The notes: generated from the sequence alone by a model not told the origin. Shown: positions 10,063 through 19,746, counted from the first letter of the stretch. The stretch is DNA of 64,000 nt from Micromonospora echinofusca (GCF_900091445.1 NZ_LT607733.1:6740001-6804000); one strand, 5' to 3'. Program-made: numbers and translations.

Positions 10063-10223
10063 GGAACCTGCCCGCGTTCGTCGCCGTCGGGGTACTCGGG
10101 GTCGTGCTCGGCCTGCTCGGGAGCGTCGGACTGGCGAATGCGCTCAGCCCGTCCGCCAAGGAGGCCGCCAACACCAAGGTGAGTGAGCAGGGAACCGAGG
10201 CTCCGCTGTACGGCACGCGCTGA
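10059..10223 (+). CDS. DUF2613 family small membrane or secreted peptide
   Basis: 54 aa. One hydrophobic segment (residues 5-28) is followed by a small polar tail ending APLYGTR. Size, layout and the ALSPSAKEAANTK segment fit DUF2613. In mycobacteria a small secreted protein of this kind (Rv0236A) sits beside aftD, so its occurrence a few kilobases from an aftD-like gene supports the call. The ATG lies in an ATGA overlap with the preceding stop, indicating translational coupling. Function unknown. Confidence 0.8.
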   Translation: MRNLPAFVAVGVLGVVLGLLGSVGLANALSPSAKEAANTKVSEQGTEAPLYGTR

Positions 10224-10231
10224 ACCAACGC

Positions 10232-10265
10232 ACGAAGGGCGCCCGCGTCAGCGGGCGCCCTTCGT
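10232..10265. terminator. Bidirectional terminator between DUF2613 and GT4 genes
   Basis: Perfect 15-bp stem (10232-10246 with 10251-10265) and a GTCA tetraloop, between two convergent genes 9 and 28 bp away. It can serve both. Confidence 0.88.
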
Positions 10266-10292
10266 CGTCTCCGACCTCGGCCGGCAGCGCGC

Positions 10293-11450
10293 TCAGGGGC
10301 GGGCGGTCACCTGCGCCACCAGGTGGGCGAACCGCGCCCCGGTGGCCGTCCAGGTGAAGCGGGACGCGTGCAGCAGTGCGGCCTCACCCATCGCCTTGCG
10401 CCGCACGTCGTCGGCGAGCAGTTCGCGCACGACGGCGGTGAACTCCGGCTCGTCGTCGACGAGGAGCCCGGTCTCGGTGTCGACCATCGCCTCGGCGACG
10501 CCGCCCGCGTAGCGGAACGCGACGGTGGGGGTGCTCCGGGCGGCGGCCTCCACGATGGTCAGGCCCCAGCCCTCCTTGAGCGAGGGCGTCAGCGCGAGCC
10601 AGGCCGACGAGAGCACCGCGTGCTTCTCGTCCTCGCTGATGAAACCGGTGAACCGGACATGACTCGCGATGCCGAGCGACTCGGACAGCTTCCGCAGCGG
10701 CTGCGTCCACCAGCCCTGGCCGGCCACCACCAGCTCCAGGTCGGGCAGTTCGGTGACCAGTTCGGCCACCGTACGCAGGGCGATCTCCACCCGCTTGTGG
10801 GGCACCAGCCGGCCGAGCACCAGCAGCGACGGGTGCGGCGTGCGGGGCAGCGGCGGACCGGTCACCGGAGGCGTCCCGTTCGGCACGACGTCGATCCGGT
10901 CCGCGTCCACCCCGAGGGCGGCCAGCTCCGCGCGGCTCGCCTCCGACACCGTCACGTACCGGCAGCGGCGGTAGAGCCGGACCGCCAGCCGCGACTCGAT
11001 CCACCAGCCCAGCCGGGCCATCACCGGACCGAAGACCACCGGCCACTGCTCCCGGTGCACGTGGTGCACCAGGGCGAGCACCGGGCGACCGGCGTAGAGC
11101 GGGGCGAAGAACGGCACCCCGTTGCAGACGTCGACGACCAGGTCCGGCCGGCCGAGACCACGCCGGCTCAGGGGGCCGAAGCCGAACCGGCCCGCCAGGC
11201 AGGTCAGCGCCGCCCGGGCGTAGACCGTCATCCGGGAGCCGCGCCGCAGCACGCGTACGCCCTCGGGCGTGGTGGTGGCCGGGCCGGCGTTGTCGTGCGC
11301 GGCGCAGAGCAGGGTGACCCGGTGCCCGGCGGCGACGAGTTCGGCGGCGATGCGCTCGACGTAGACCTCGGAGCCGCCACCCTCGGGGTTGGCGGTGTCG
11401 CGCCAGTTGAGGAACAGCACGTGGCGCGCGGGGGTGTCGGAGTTGTCCAC
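10293..11450 (-). CDS. Glycosyltransferase family 4 (GT-B fold)
   Basis: 385 aa. The N-terminal half begins RHVLFLNWRDTANPEGGGSE, with the Gly-rich loop that follows beta-1 in GT4 enzymes. The C-terminal half has VLGRLVPHKRVEIALR and the E-x7-E signature EGWGLTIVEAAA near residue 290. These transfer sugars from nucleotide donors with retention. It sits in a polysaccharide/arabinan-type neighbourhood; a mycobacterial counterpart lies near aftD too (inference from gene order). Cytoplasmic. ATG at 11450, divergent from the VWA gene across 251 bp. Confidence 0.88.
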   Translation of the reverse strand: MDNSDTPARHVLFLNWRDTANPEGGGSEVYVERIAAELVAAGHRVTLLCAAHDNAGPATTTPEGVRVLRRGSRMTVYARAALTCLAGRFGFGPLSRRGLGRPDLVVDVCNGVPFFAPLYAGRPVLALVHHVHREQWPVVFGPVMARLGWWIESRLAVRLYRRCRYVTVSEASRAELAALGVDADRIDVVPNGTPPVTGPPLPRTPHPSLLVLGRLVPHKRVEIALRTVAELVTELPDLELVVAGQGWWTQPLRKLSESLGIASHVRFTGFISEDEKHAVLSSAWLALTPSLKEGWGLTIVEAAARSTPTVAFRYAGGVAEAMVDTETGLLVDDEPEFTAVVRELLADDVRRKAMGEAALLHASRFTWTATGARFAHLVAQVTARP

Positions 11451-11701
11451 GCTACTCCTACCGGCGAGTAATGAAGCTCGATTCGCGCCACACTAGGGCG
11501 ACCTGGGTCACATCCGCAATGGGGCCGGCGCGACGGCGACGGTTCGGTCACGGCCGGTCGCCAGGGGTTTGCCGGCGACGGAAAACCTTGGCAGGGTGTG
11601 CAGCGCGACTGCGTACGGTGGCGGGCGTCGCTCCGCGCCACGTGGCGCGACCTGCGGGCGGCGTGCCCTTCGTTCCGGCGACGACGAGGAGGTGACCGGG
11701 C

Positions 11702-13369
11702 GTGCGCGACGGTCCGGCAGCGGTACGGGGCCTCTTCCGGCAGTCGCCGGTGGTGCTGCTCAGCGCCGCGCTCGCGCTGCTGCTGGCCGGCTGGGCCACG
11801 GTGGCGTACGTGCGGTCCGACCGCAGCGTCCCGGAGTGCGTGGAGCGGGTCCAGCTCCGCGTCGCCGCGGCCCCGGTGATCGCGCCGGCCCTGGACCGGA
11901 TCGTCCGGGCCAGCGTCGGCACGCAGCCCTGCGTCACGATCTCCGTGCAGGCCCAGGAGTCCGGCGTCGTCGCCGCGCAGGTGGCCGAGGGCGTGGACGT
12001 CGCCGACGCGTGGGTGCCGGAGTCGACGTTCTGGCTGCTCCGGGCCCGCGCGGCCGGCGCCTTCGAGGTGCCGGCGCAAGGCACGTCGGTGGCGAGCACG
12101 CCGGTCGTGCTCGCGGTGGCCGATCCGGCGGCGCGCCGGCTGGGGTGGCCGGCGAAGCAGCTGACCTGGCGCTCCACCGTCGGCCCGAAGGCCCGCGCCG
12201 TCAAGGTGGGGCTGCCCGACCCGGCCGTCGACCCGGTCGGGGTCGGGGTGGTGCTCGGGGTGCGCGGCCTGGCGGCCGGGGAGGACGATCCGGCCGGAAC
12301 GGTCGCGGCGGTGCTGCGCCGGCTCGCCGACCGGACGTTCACTCCCCCCGCGGGCGGGACCCTGCCGGTCGGGTCGGCCCTGCCGGGCAAGGCCGACGCC
12401 GTGGCCACCAGCGAGCAGGCCGTGCTCGTGCACAACGCGCTGGCCGGCGACGACAAGCTGGTCGCGGTGTACCCGGAGGTGGCGGTCCCCGCGCTGGACC
12501 TGCCGTACGTGGTGCTGCCCGCCGCCCGCGGTCCGGTCCGGGACGCCGCCGCGCGCTTCCTGACCAACCTGCACACCGTCGAGGCGCGGGACCTGCTCAG
12601 CGGGTACGGCTTGCGCACCGCGGCCGGTTTCCCGCCGGCGATCCCCCGTGACGGCCGGCTGTCGCCGGAGGTACGCCAACCGGTGCCGCTGCCCGCCGAC
12701 GAGGTCGTCACCGAGGCGCTGACCGGGTGGAGCGGCGTGCAGCGCAGTGCCCGCATCCTCACCGTGCTGGACATCTCCGGCTCGATGGCCGCCCAGGTGC
12801 CCGGCTCGGACGAGACGCGGCTCGAGGCCACGCTCAAGGCGGCCCGGGAGGGTTCCGGCCTGCTGCTCGACAACAGCGAACTCGGCGTGTGGGTCTTCTC
12901 CACGAAGGTCGACGGCGACCGGGACCACCAGGAGATCCTGCCGGTCGCGCCGCTGGACCCGACGCAGCGGGAGCGGCTGGTCGAACGGCTGGGCGCCGTC
13001 CGCGTGAAGCCCCGGGGCGGCACCGGGCTGTACGACACGACGCTGGCCGCGTACCGGGACGCACGGCGGCACTGGACACCCGGGCGGATCAACCTCGTGC
13101 TGATCATGACCGACGGGCGCGACGAGGACGGGGAGAGCATCGGCCGGGCCCGGTTCCTCACCGAGCTTGCCGAGTTGCAGGATCCGCGGCAGCCGCTGCC
13201 AATCGTCTTCATCGGGCTGGGCAAGGACATCGACGCCGATGACCTCAAGTCGATCGTCAAGGTCACCGGCGGGCAGGTCTTCAGCACCGACGAGCCCAGC
13301 GGCATCCGCCAGATCTTCTTCTCCGCGCTCGCGGACCTGAGCTGCCTTCCCCCGGAGTGCCGACGGTGA
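11702..13369 (+). CDS. Substrate-binding-like and von Willebrand factor A domain protein, membrane anchored
   Basis: 555 aa. One N-terminal membrane segment (residues 16-35) is followed by a periplasmic-binding-protein-like domain (about 45-320) and a VWA domain (about 350-545) with a complete MIDAS site: D357-I-S-G-S, a Thr in GGTGLYD, and TDGRDED. Fusion of a solute-binding fold to VWA is common in actinobacteria, but no precise role is established. GTG start 11702 with GAGGAGG 9-15 nt upstream. The stop overlaps the GTG of aftD, so the two are probably co-translated, suggesting an extracellular scaffold for envelope assembly (inference). Confidence 0.85.
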   Translation: MRDGPAAVRGLFRQSPVVLLSAALALLLAGWATVAYVRSDRSVPECVERVQLRVAAAPVIAPALDRIVRASVGTQPCVTISVQAQESGVVAAQVAEGVDVADAWVPESTFWLLRARAAGAFEVPAQGTSVASTPVVLAVADPAARRLGWPAKQLTWRSTVGPKARAVKVGLPDPAVDPVGVGVVLGVRGLAAGEDDPAGTVAAVLRRLADRTFTPPAGGTLPVGSALPGKADAVATSEQAVLVHNALAGDDKLVAVYPEVAVPALDLPYVVLPAARGPVRDAAARFLTNLHTVEARDLLSGYGLRTAAGFPPAIPRDGRLSPEVRQPVPLPADEVVTEALTGWSGVQRSARILTVLDISGSMAAQVPGSDETRLEATLKAAREGSGLLLDNSELGVWVFSTKVDGDRDHQEILPVAPLDPTQRERLVERLGAVRVKPRGGTGLYDTTLAAYRDARRHWTPGRINLVLIMTDGRDEDGESIGRARFLTELAELQDPRQPLPIVFIGLGKDIDADDLKSIVKVTGGQVFSTDEPSGIRQIFFSALADLSCLPPECRR

Positions 13370-16300
13370 ACCCGCACCCTTCCCGGCCCCGGCACCCCGG
13401 CGGCCCGGTGCGCCGGGTCGTCCGATCCGTCCGCGGGGCGCCGGGCACGGCCCTGTCGCTGCTGCTGCTCACCGTGATCGCGTTCGTGCAGCGACCCGGT
13501 CAGGTCACCTTCGACACCAAGCTCGACCTCGCCGCGAACCCGGTGCACTTCATGGCCCGGGCGCTGCACATGTGGAACCCGGAGGCCACCTCGGGGGAGC
13601 TGCAGAACCAGGCGTACGGCTACCTGTTCCCGATGGGGCCGTTCTTCGCCGGGGGGCAGTTGCTGGGCGTACCGCCGTGGATCACCCAGCGGCTGTGGAC
13701 GGCGCTGCTCCTCGCCGCCGCGTTCTACGGCCTGCTGCGGCTGGCCCGGGCGCTGGGCATCGGCACCGAACCGACCCGGTACGCGGCCGCCCTCGGCTAC
13801 GCGCTGGCGCCCCGGATTCTCACCGAGATCGGCGCGCTCTCCTCCGAGACGCTCTCCGCCGCGATGCTGCCCTGGGTGCTGCTGCCGCTGGTCCTGGTAC
13901 GGCGGATCGGGTCCCCGCGACGGGCCGCCGCGCTCTCCGCGCTGGCCGTGCTCGGCATGGGCGGGATCAACGCGGCGGTGGTGCTGCTCGCCCTGCTGCT
14001 GCCCGGGGTCTGGCTGCTCACCCGCCGCTGGGACCGCGAGCACCTGCGGCTGGTGGGCTGGTGGTGCCTCTGCGTCGTCGGGGTCTGCCTCTGGTGGATC
14101 GTGCCGCTGCTGCTGCTCGGCGAGTACAGCCTGCCGTTCCTCGACTACATCGAGTCGTCCACCACGACGACCGCCGTCGCCTCGCTGTTCCAGGCGGTGC
14201 GCGGCACCAACCAGTGGGTCGCGTACATCGTGCAGGGCGACCCGTGGTGGCCGGCGGGCTGGCTGCTGATCGACAACCCGGTGCTGATGACGCTCACCGC
14301 CGTGGTGGCGCTGGTCGGCCTGGCCGGGCTGGCCGGCAACCTGCTGCCCGAGCGCCGGTTCCTGGTGCTGGGCTTCCTCACCGGGCTGACCCTGCTCACC
14401 ATGGGCTACGTCGGCAGCCTGGACAGCCCGCTCTCGGCGCCTGTGCGGGACCTACTGGACGGTCCGCTGGCGCCGTTCCGCAACGTGCACAAGCTGGATC
14501 CGGTGCTGCGGCTGCCGCTGATGCTCGGCTTCGCGCACGGCGTCGACGCGTGGGCCACACGGCTGCAGCGGGCCGCCGGCCGACGTCGGCCGACCCTCCG
14601 GCTGCGCCCGCTGCTGTTCGTACCGGTGCTGCTGCTCGTGCTGGGGGCCGCCGCGCCGGCCTGGCTGGGCCAGTTGCGGCCCGGGCCGGGCTGGTCGGAC
14701 CTGCCGCCGCACTGGCGGGCGGCGGCGACGTGGCTGGCCGAGCGCGACGCCCTGGCCCGCACCCTGATGGTGCCGGGCTCGGGCTTCGGCCAGTACGAGT
14801 GGGGGCGTTCCGTCGACGAGCCGCTCCAGGCCCTGGCCGGGGCGCCCTGGGCGGTGCGCCACCAGATCCCGCTCGGCTCGGCGGGCAACACCCGGATGAT
14901 GGACACCGTCGAGTCCGTCCTGGCCCACGGCCGGGGTTCGGCCGGCCTCGCCGACTTCCTGGCCCGCTCCGGGTTCCGGCATCTGCTGCTGCGCAACGAC
15001 ATCGACCGCACGCAGGTGGACGCGCCGCCGGTGGCGGCGCTGCGCCAGGCGCTCGCCGGATCACCGGGGATCACGCGGGTGGCGACCTTCGGCAGCACCA
15101 CCTCCTTCGGCCGTACGCCGGGCAGCCCGGTCGACGAGGCCGCCGGCCCGCTGCCGGCCGTCGAGGTGTACGAGGTGCGACGCCCGGTGCCGGCCGCCTC
15201 GGCGGTGCTCGCCGCCGACGTGCCGACGGTCAGCGGCGGGCCGGAGTCGCTGCTGCCGCTGCTGGAGCAGGGGCTGGTGGAGCGGGACAGGCCTGTGGTG
15301 CTGGCCGGGGACCGGGCCGGCTTCCGCGACGGCGGCGACGAGTCGTGGATCGTGACCGACGGGCTGCGCCGCCGCGAGCGTGACATCGGCCGGGTCCGCG
15401 ACAACCTCAGCCAGACGTTGACTGCGGCCGAGGCGAGCCGGCAGGGCCGCGTCGCCCTGGACCTGCTGCCGTTCCCGGGTGACCAGCACCAGACGGTCGC
15501 CACCTACCAGGGCGTACGCGAGGTCAACGCCTCCAGCGCGATCAGTTTCGTGGACAGCTTCGCCCCCGCCGACCCGTCGCACCTGCCCTTCGCGGCGGTC
15601 GACGGCGACGAGCGCACCGCCTGGCACTCGGCGCCACTGGCCGGGCCCGTCGGCCAGTGGCTGGAGGTGGACCTGGACACGCCGCGCGAGGTCGACCGCG
15701 TCACGCTCAGCTTCGTCGACGACCTCGGCGTGGGGTGGCCGGTGACCCGGTTCCGGCTCACCACGGACCGGGGCTCGGTGGACCACGAGGTCGCCCGCGC
15801 GCTGGGGGCGCACGCGTACTACACGCTTCCCGGCTCCACGAGCCGCGTACGCGTCACGGTGCTGGCGGTCGCCGGTGGGCGGCTCGACGGCGGGGTGGGC
15901 ATCCGCGACCTCGTCATTCCCGGCGCCGCCCCGCGACGGGCGCTGCGCACCCCGGCCGACATCCCGACCGGCTTCGTCGGCCCGGTCGCCTGGTCGTTCA
16001 GCCGGGGCCCGGCCGACCGTCCCGCCTGCTTCCCGGTCGCCGCCGCCGGCTCGGACGCCGTACCGTCCACCGGTTCCGGCCTCCGGCCCGCCGGGACGGT
16101 GATCCGGTGCGACCGGTTCCTGGCCAGGGCCGGCGAGGAGCCGCTCGGGGTGGACCGGGTGTTCCAGAGCGCGGCCCCCGGGACGTTCCGGCTGGGCCTG
16201 ACCGCCGTGCCCCGGCCCGGCGGGCAGTGGACGCTGTCCGGGGTGCCGGTGCGGGCCACCGCCTCCTCCCACCTGGCCGGAGACGCGGCCGTGGCCGCGT

Positions 16301-17697
16301 ACGCGGCGATCGACGGCGACCCGGGCACGGCCTGGCTGGCCGACAGCGACGACCTGCGCCCGACCCTGCGGCTGAGGTGGTCGGAGCCGCGCCGGATCGC
16401 CGAGGTGCGGCTGCGTCCGGCGGAGCTGCCGGTCGGCTCGCTGCCGGAATCGGTCGAGCTGCGCACCCCGGGTGCCAACCGGGTGCTGCGGGTCGGCGCG
16501 GACGGCGTGGTGCGCTTCCCGGCGGTACGGACGGACCGGATCGAGATCGTGGTGCGGGATTCCGCCGAGCGGGTGGCCGACCGGCGGGGCAACGGCTGGA
16601 CGGCGACCGTGGGGATCGCCGAGGTGCGGATCCCCGGACTGGAAGACCTGCTCCGCCCGATCGCCGGGACGACGCGCGTCGTCGAGCGGTGCGGGTCGGG
16701 GCCCGCCGTCGAGCTGGACGGGCTCCGCTACGACACGTCCGTCGCCGGGACCCTCGCCGACGTGCTCGACGGCCGGCCGCTGCCGGTCACCGTCTGCGGC
16801 GCCACCGGCGCGGTGGTGGACCTCCGGGCGGGCGGGCACCGCCTGGCGACCTCCCCGTCGAACGGGTTCATCGTGCAGGACGCCGCGCTGCGTCCGGAGG
16901 CGGCGCAGGCCGCGCCCCGGCACCGCGAGGTGACCGTGCTCGACTGGAACCCGACGGACCGGCGGGTGCGGGTGGCGGCCGGCGACACGGCGCTGCTGGT
17001 GGTGCCGGAGAACGCGAACGCAGGCTGGACGGCCACCGTGGACGGTCGGCCGCTGACCGCCACCCGGGTCGACGGCTGGCAGCAGGCGTGGGTGCTGCCC
17101 GCCGCTGGGGCCGGGGAGGTCCACCTGACGTTCGCCCCGGACCGGACGTACCGGGGTGGGCTGGCGGCGGGCGCGGTGACGGCGATCGGGGTGCTGCTGC
17201 TGGCGCTGCTGCCGGTACGGCGACGTGCGGCGGCCGACGCCCTGGCACTCCCGTCGGTGACGGTTCCGGCGGAGGGGCCCGTCTGGGCGACCGCCGTCCT
17301 GCTGGTGGTGCTGCTCGCCGCGCTGGGCGGCGTGCTGCCGGTGGCCATCGTGCTTGCCGCGATGCTGCTGCGGCAGTTCACCCGCCGGGCCCTGCCGGTG
17401 GTGGTGTTCGGCGCGCTGAGCTTCGCCACGGTGACGACGGTGGCCGGCCGGTTGCAGGGCCACGGGCAGGAGTGGGCGTACGGCCCGTGGGTGCAGGGGG
17501 CGATGCTCGTCGCCGTCGGGGCGGTGGTCGCCGCGGTGCTTCCCGCGCCCGGCGTCGCGCCGGAGGGCGCGGCTCGGCCGGCGGAGGTCCCCCGCGCGAG
17601 AACGGATACGGCCGACGCGGATGATGTGACGCCGGGCGCCAGGGACGGACGACCGGCCGCAGCCACGGATCGGGACGAGGACGGGACGGTGGCGTGA
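13366..17697 (+). CDS. aftD: AftD-like alpha-(1->3)-arabinofuranosyltransferase (DUF3367 type)
   Basis: 1,443 aa, close to the usual 1,400 for AftD. N-terminal GT-C half: the first loop holds FDTKLDLAANPVHFMARAL, then about ten helices to residue 420. The soluble middle and C-terminal half contains two F5/8 type C (discoidin-like) domains, around 700-850 and 960-1090, typical carbohydrate-binding modules. A helical pair returns to the membrane near 1265-1400. AftD adds branching arabinofuranose in mycobacterial arabinogalactan; Micromonospora-type walls also contain arabinose, but no mycolate genes are seen here. GTG 13366 lies in a GTGA overlap with GGAG 8 nt upstream; GTG 13357 is possible. 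Confidence 0.88.
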   Translation: MNPHPSRPRHPGGPVRRVVRSVRGAPGTALSLLLLTVIAFVQRPGQVTFDTKLDLAANPVHFMARALHMWNPEATSGELQNQAYGYLFPMGPFFAGGQLLGVPPWITQRLWTALLLAAAFYGLLRLARALGIGTEPTRYAAALGYALAPRILTEIGALSSETLSAAMLPWVLLPLVLVRRIGSPRRAAALSALAVLGMGGINAAVVLLALLLPGVWLLTRRWDREHLRLVGWWCLCVVGVCLWWIVPLLLLGEYSLPFLDYIESSTTTTAVASLFQAVRGTNQWVAYIVQGDPWWPAGWLLIDNPVLMTLTAVVALVGLAGLAGNLLPERRFLVLGFLTGLTLLTMGYVGSLDSPLSAPVRDLLDGPLAPFRNVHKLDPVLRLPLMLGFAHGVDAWATRLQRAAGRRRPTLRLRPLLFVPVLLLVLGAAAPAWLGQLRPGPGWSDLPPHWRAAATWLAERDALARTLMVPGSGFGQYEWGRSVDEPLQALAGAPWAVRHQIPLGSAGNTRMMDTVESVLAHGRGSAGLADFLARSGFRHLLLRNDIDRTQVDAPPVAALRQALAGSPGITRVATFGSTTSFGRTPGSPVDEAAGPLPAVEVYEVRRPVPAASAVLAADVPTVSGGPESLLPLLEQGLVERDRPVVLAGDRAGFRDGGDESWIVTDGLRRRERDIGRVRDNLSQTLTAAEASRQGRVALDLLPFPGDQHQTVATYQGVREVNASSAISFVDSFAPADPSHLPFAAVDGDERTAWHSAPLAGPVGQWLEVDLDTPREVDRVTLSFVDDLGVGWPVTRFRLTTDRGSVDHEVARALGAHAYYTLPGSTSRVRVTVLAVAGGRLDGGVGIRDLVIPGAAPRRALRTPADIPTGFVGPVAWSFSRGPADRPACFPVAAAGSDAVPSTGSGLRPAGTVIRCDRFLARAGEEPLGVDRVFQSAAPGTFRLGLTAVPRPGGQWTLSGVPVRATASSHLAGDAAVAAYAAIDGDPGTAWLADSDDLRPTLRLRWSEPRRIAEVRLRPAELPVGSLPESVELRTPGANRVLRVGADGVVRFPAVRTDRIEIVVRDSAERVADRRGNGWTATVGIAEVRIPGLEDLLRPIAGTTRVVERCGSGPAVELDGLRYDTSVAGTLADVLDGRPLPVTVCGATGAVVDLRAGGHRLATSPSNGFIVQDAALRPEAAQAAPRHREVTVLDWNPTDRRVRVAAGDTALLVVPENANAGWTATVDGRPLTATRVDGWQQAWVLPAAGAGEVHLTFAPDRTYRGGLAAGAVTAIGVLLLALLPVRRRAAADALALPSVTVPAEGPVWATAVLLVVLLAALGGVLPVAIVLAAMLLRQFTRRALPVVVFGALSFATVTTVAGRLQGHGQEWAYGPWVQGAMLVAVGAVVAAVLPAPGVAPEGAARPAEVPRARTDTADADDVTPGARDGRPAAATDRDEDGTVA

Positions 17698-18518
17698 TGA
17701 GCGCAGCGCACGACGGGACGGGGCGGGCGGCGCGTCGCCGGTTCGCCACGCTGGGCAGGTCGGTGGCCCTGTTCCGGGCCTTCCTGGTCGAGCAGAGCGA
17801 CCCGGACCACTTCTACGGCCTGCTCGCCCAGGACTCCGTACGCCAGGTGTCCGGCTACGTTCCGCTCGCCGGCCGGACGGTGCTCGACGTCGGCGGCGGC
17901 CCCGGCTACTTCGCGGCGGCCTTCCGGGCCGCCGGCGCCCGCTACGTGGGGCTCGACCCCGACGTGGGCGACTTCTCGGCGGCCGGAGACTCGGTCGCCG
18001 GCATGCTGCGGGGCAGCGGTACGGCCCTGCCGGTGCGCTCCGGCGGCGTGGACGTGACGTTCTCGTCGAACGTGTTGGAGCACGTCGCGGAGCCGACCCG
18101 GATGCTCGACGAGATGGTCCGGGTGACCCGGCCGGGCGGGGTGCTCTTCGTGTCGTTCACCCCCTGGTTGTCGCCGTGGGGCGGGCACGAGACCGCGCCC
18201 TGGCACTACCTCGGCGGCGACCGGGCCCGGCGGCGCTACGAGCGCCGCAACGGCCGCCCTCCGAAGAACCGGTTCCGGGAGACGCTTCATCCCACCTCGA
18301 TCGCCCAGACGCTGCGTTGGGCCCGGGGCAACCCCGAGGTGGAGCTGCTCGACGCGCTGCCGCGCTACCACCCGTGGTGGGGCCGGTGGGTCATCCGGAT
18401 TCCCGGCGTCCGGGAGGTCGCGTCGTGGAATCTCCTGCTCGTCCTGCGTCGGACCGGTGCGGAACCGGGCGGCGCGGCGGAAAAAACAGAGCTGGCCGGG
18501 GGTCGCGTTGCTATGTGA
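17697..18518 (+). CDS. Class I SAM-dependent methyltransferase
   Basis: 273 aa. Motif I VLDVGGGPGYFAAAF near residue 62, acidic beta-2 end YVGLDPDVG, and the Methyltransf_11 motif FSSNVLEHVAEPTRML with VRVTRPGGVLFVSF. The order aftD-like gene then methyltransferase then DUF3068 gene recalls the mycobacterial Rv0224c-Rv0236c region, so a lipid- or glycan-linked substrate is plausible but not shown. ATG 17697 shares its A with the aftD stop (TGATG). Confidence 0.85.
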   Translation: MSAAHDGTGRAARRRFATLGRSVALFRAFLVEQSDPDHFYGLLAQDSVRQVSGYVPLAGRTVLDVGGGPGYFAAAFRAAGARYVGLDPDVGDFSAAGDSVAGMLRGSGTALPVRSGGVDVTFSSNVLEHVAEPTRMLDEMVRVTRPGGVLFVSFTPWLSPWGGHETAPWHYLGGDRARRRYERRNGRPPKNRFRETLHPTSIAQTLRWARGNPEVELLDALPRYHPWWGRWVIRIPGVREVASWNLLLVLRRTGAEPGGAAEKTELAGGRVAM

Positions 18519-18585
18519 CTTGGTAGTAACCTCGCGGCCAACCCTCATCGACAGCGGCGAAAATTAGGTCCTCCGGGGAGGAAAC

Positions 18586-19605
18586 ATGAAGCACCGCGCC
18601 ATAGGTGCCGTGCTGTTCGGCAGCGGCATACTGCTCCTGGCGCTTGCCGCCGGGCTTGTGTTCGTGGTCAAGCCGGCGATGTCCAAGCTGCCATACGATC
18701 TGGAGGCGTCGACTTCGGTCGCCGAGGCGAGGGGTGCCACCTTCCTCCAGATCACCAACGGCAACATCGCGATCAACCGCGCCGACCTGAAGTCCACCGT
18801 CCGCGTCTCGCCCGACGCGAAGACGACCGGCGAACTCTCCGGTGACCTCGACGGCAAGGCCGTCGTCTGGCAGGTCGGGCAGACCGTGGAGCGGACGGAT
18901 TCCAAGGAGCTGGTCAGCGCGTACGGCCTGGCGCTGGCCCTGGACCGGGTCGCCGGTTCCGCGCTCGACTGGAACAACCAGTACCTGGACGACACCGGTA
19001 CGCGGGAGAAGGTGCAGTTCTCCGGCCAGATGTACAAGTTCCCGTTCGGCGCGGAGAAGAAGACCTACCAGATCTACGACCGTGACCTGCGGGGCGTGCG
19101 GCCGGCGGAGTTCAAGGGCACCGAGGACATCAAGGGCATCGAGTCCTACCGCTACGAGCAGGTGATCACCGACGAGCAGCTGAACCTGGCGGAGGAGCGG
19201 GTCAAGCTGCTGCTCGGCACGCTCGCGCCGGGTGCGACCAGCGGCAAGGTCGTCTACAGCAACAACCGTACCGTCTGGATCGACCCGGTGACCGGCTCGT
19301 TCCTCAAGGTGCGCGAGGTGCAGCGCAAGACCCTGGTGCCGGACGTCGGCGCGCCGGCCACGCTGCTGGACGCCGACTTCTCGTACAACGAGGAGACCGT
19401 CGCCGCCTCGGTCAAGCGGGCGGAGGACAGCCGGCAGAAGCTCACCCTTCTCGGCGTGTGGGTGCCGATCGGCCTGGTGCTGCTGGGCCTGATCCTGGCG
19501 GCGGCCGGTGTCCTGGTGGCCCGGCGGGGTGCGGCCAAGCCGGACGCGGAGCCGCGCCACCGTGCGGACGTGACCGCCGAGCAGCCCGCCGTCCCGGGTC
19601 GCTGA
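18586..19605 (+). CDS. DUF3068 / PorA family membrane protein
   Basis: 339 aa. N-terminal signal-anchor (residues 6-28), a large extracytoplasmic beta-rich domain (about 30-285), and a C-terminal transmembrane helix near 289-312 ending in a short charged tail. This two-helix layout and segments such as VQFSGQMYKFPFGAEKKTYQ fit DUF3068, named porin PorA-like in some databases. A mycobacterial member (Rv0227c) lies near aftD. True porin activity is unproven. ATG follows GGGGAGGAAAC, a strong ribosome-binding site, 67 bp after the methyltransferase. Confidence 0.83.
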   Translation: MKHRAIGAVLFGSGILLLALAAGLVFVVKPAMSKLPYDLEASTSVAEARGATFLQITNGNIAINRADLKSTVRVSPDAKTTGELSGDLDGKAVVWQVGQTVERTDSKELVSAYGLALALDRVAGSALDWNNQYLDDTGTREKVQFSGQMYKFPFGAEKKTYQIYDRDLRGVRPAEFKGTEDIKGIESYRYEQVITDEQLNLAEERVKLLLGTLAPGATSGKVVYSNNRTVWIDPVTGSFLKVREVQRKTLVPDVGAPATLLDADFSYNEETVAASVKRAEDSRQKLTLLGVWVPIGLVLLGLILAAAGVLVARRGAAKPDAEPRHRADVTAEQPAVPGR

Positions 19606-19712
19606 GCGACTGAGGTTTTCCGGTGTCGACGAAGCGGCGTGATCCGGTGGCACCGGGTCTGACGCCGGCAGCGGGTGAGGTTGACCAGCGCTGACCATGC
19701 GCTGAGCGTCGT

Positions 19713-19746
19713 GCGAAGGGGTGGACCGGGCGGTCCACCCCTTCGC
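19713..19746 (+). terminator. Terminator of the VWA-aftD-methyltransferase-DUF3068 run
   Basis: Perfect 15-bp stem (19713-19727 with 19732-19746), GGGC tetraloop, 107 bp after the DUF3068 stop. Confidence 0.85.

Noticed and set aside
11228..13072. Long minus-strand frame opposite the VWA gene
   Set aside because: No domain; the plus strand encodes complete VWA and MIDAS motifs.
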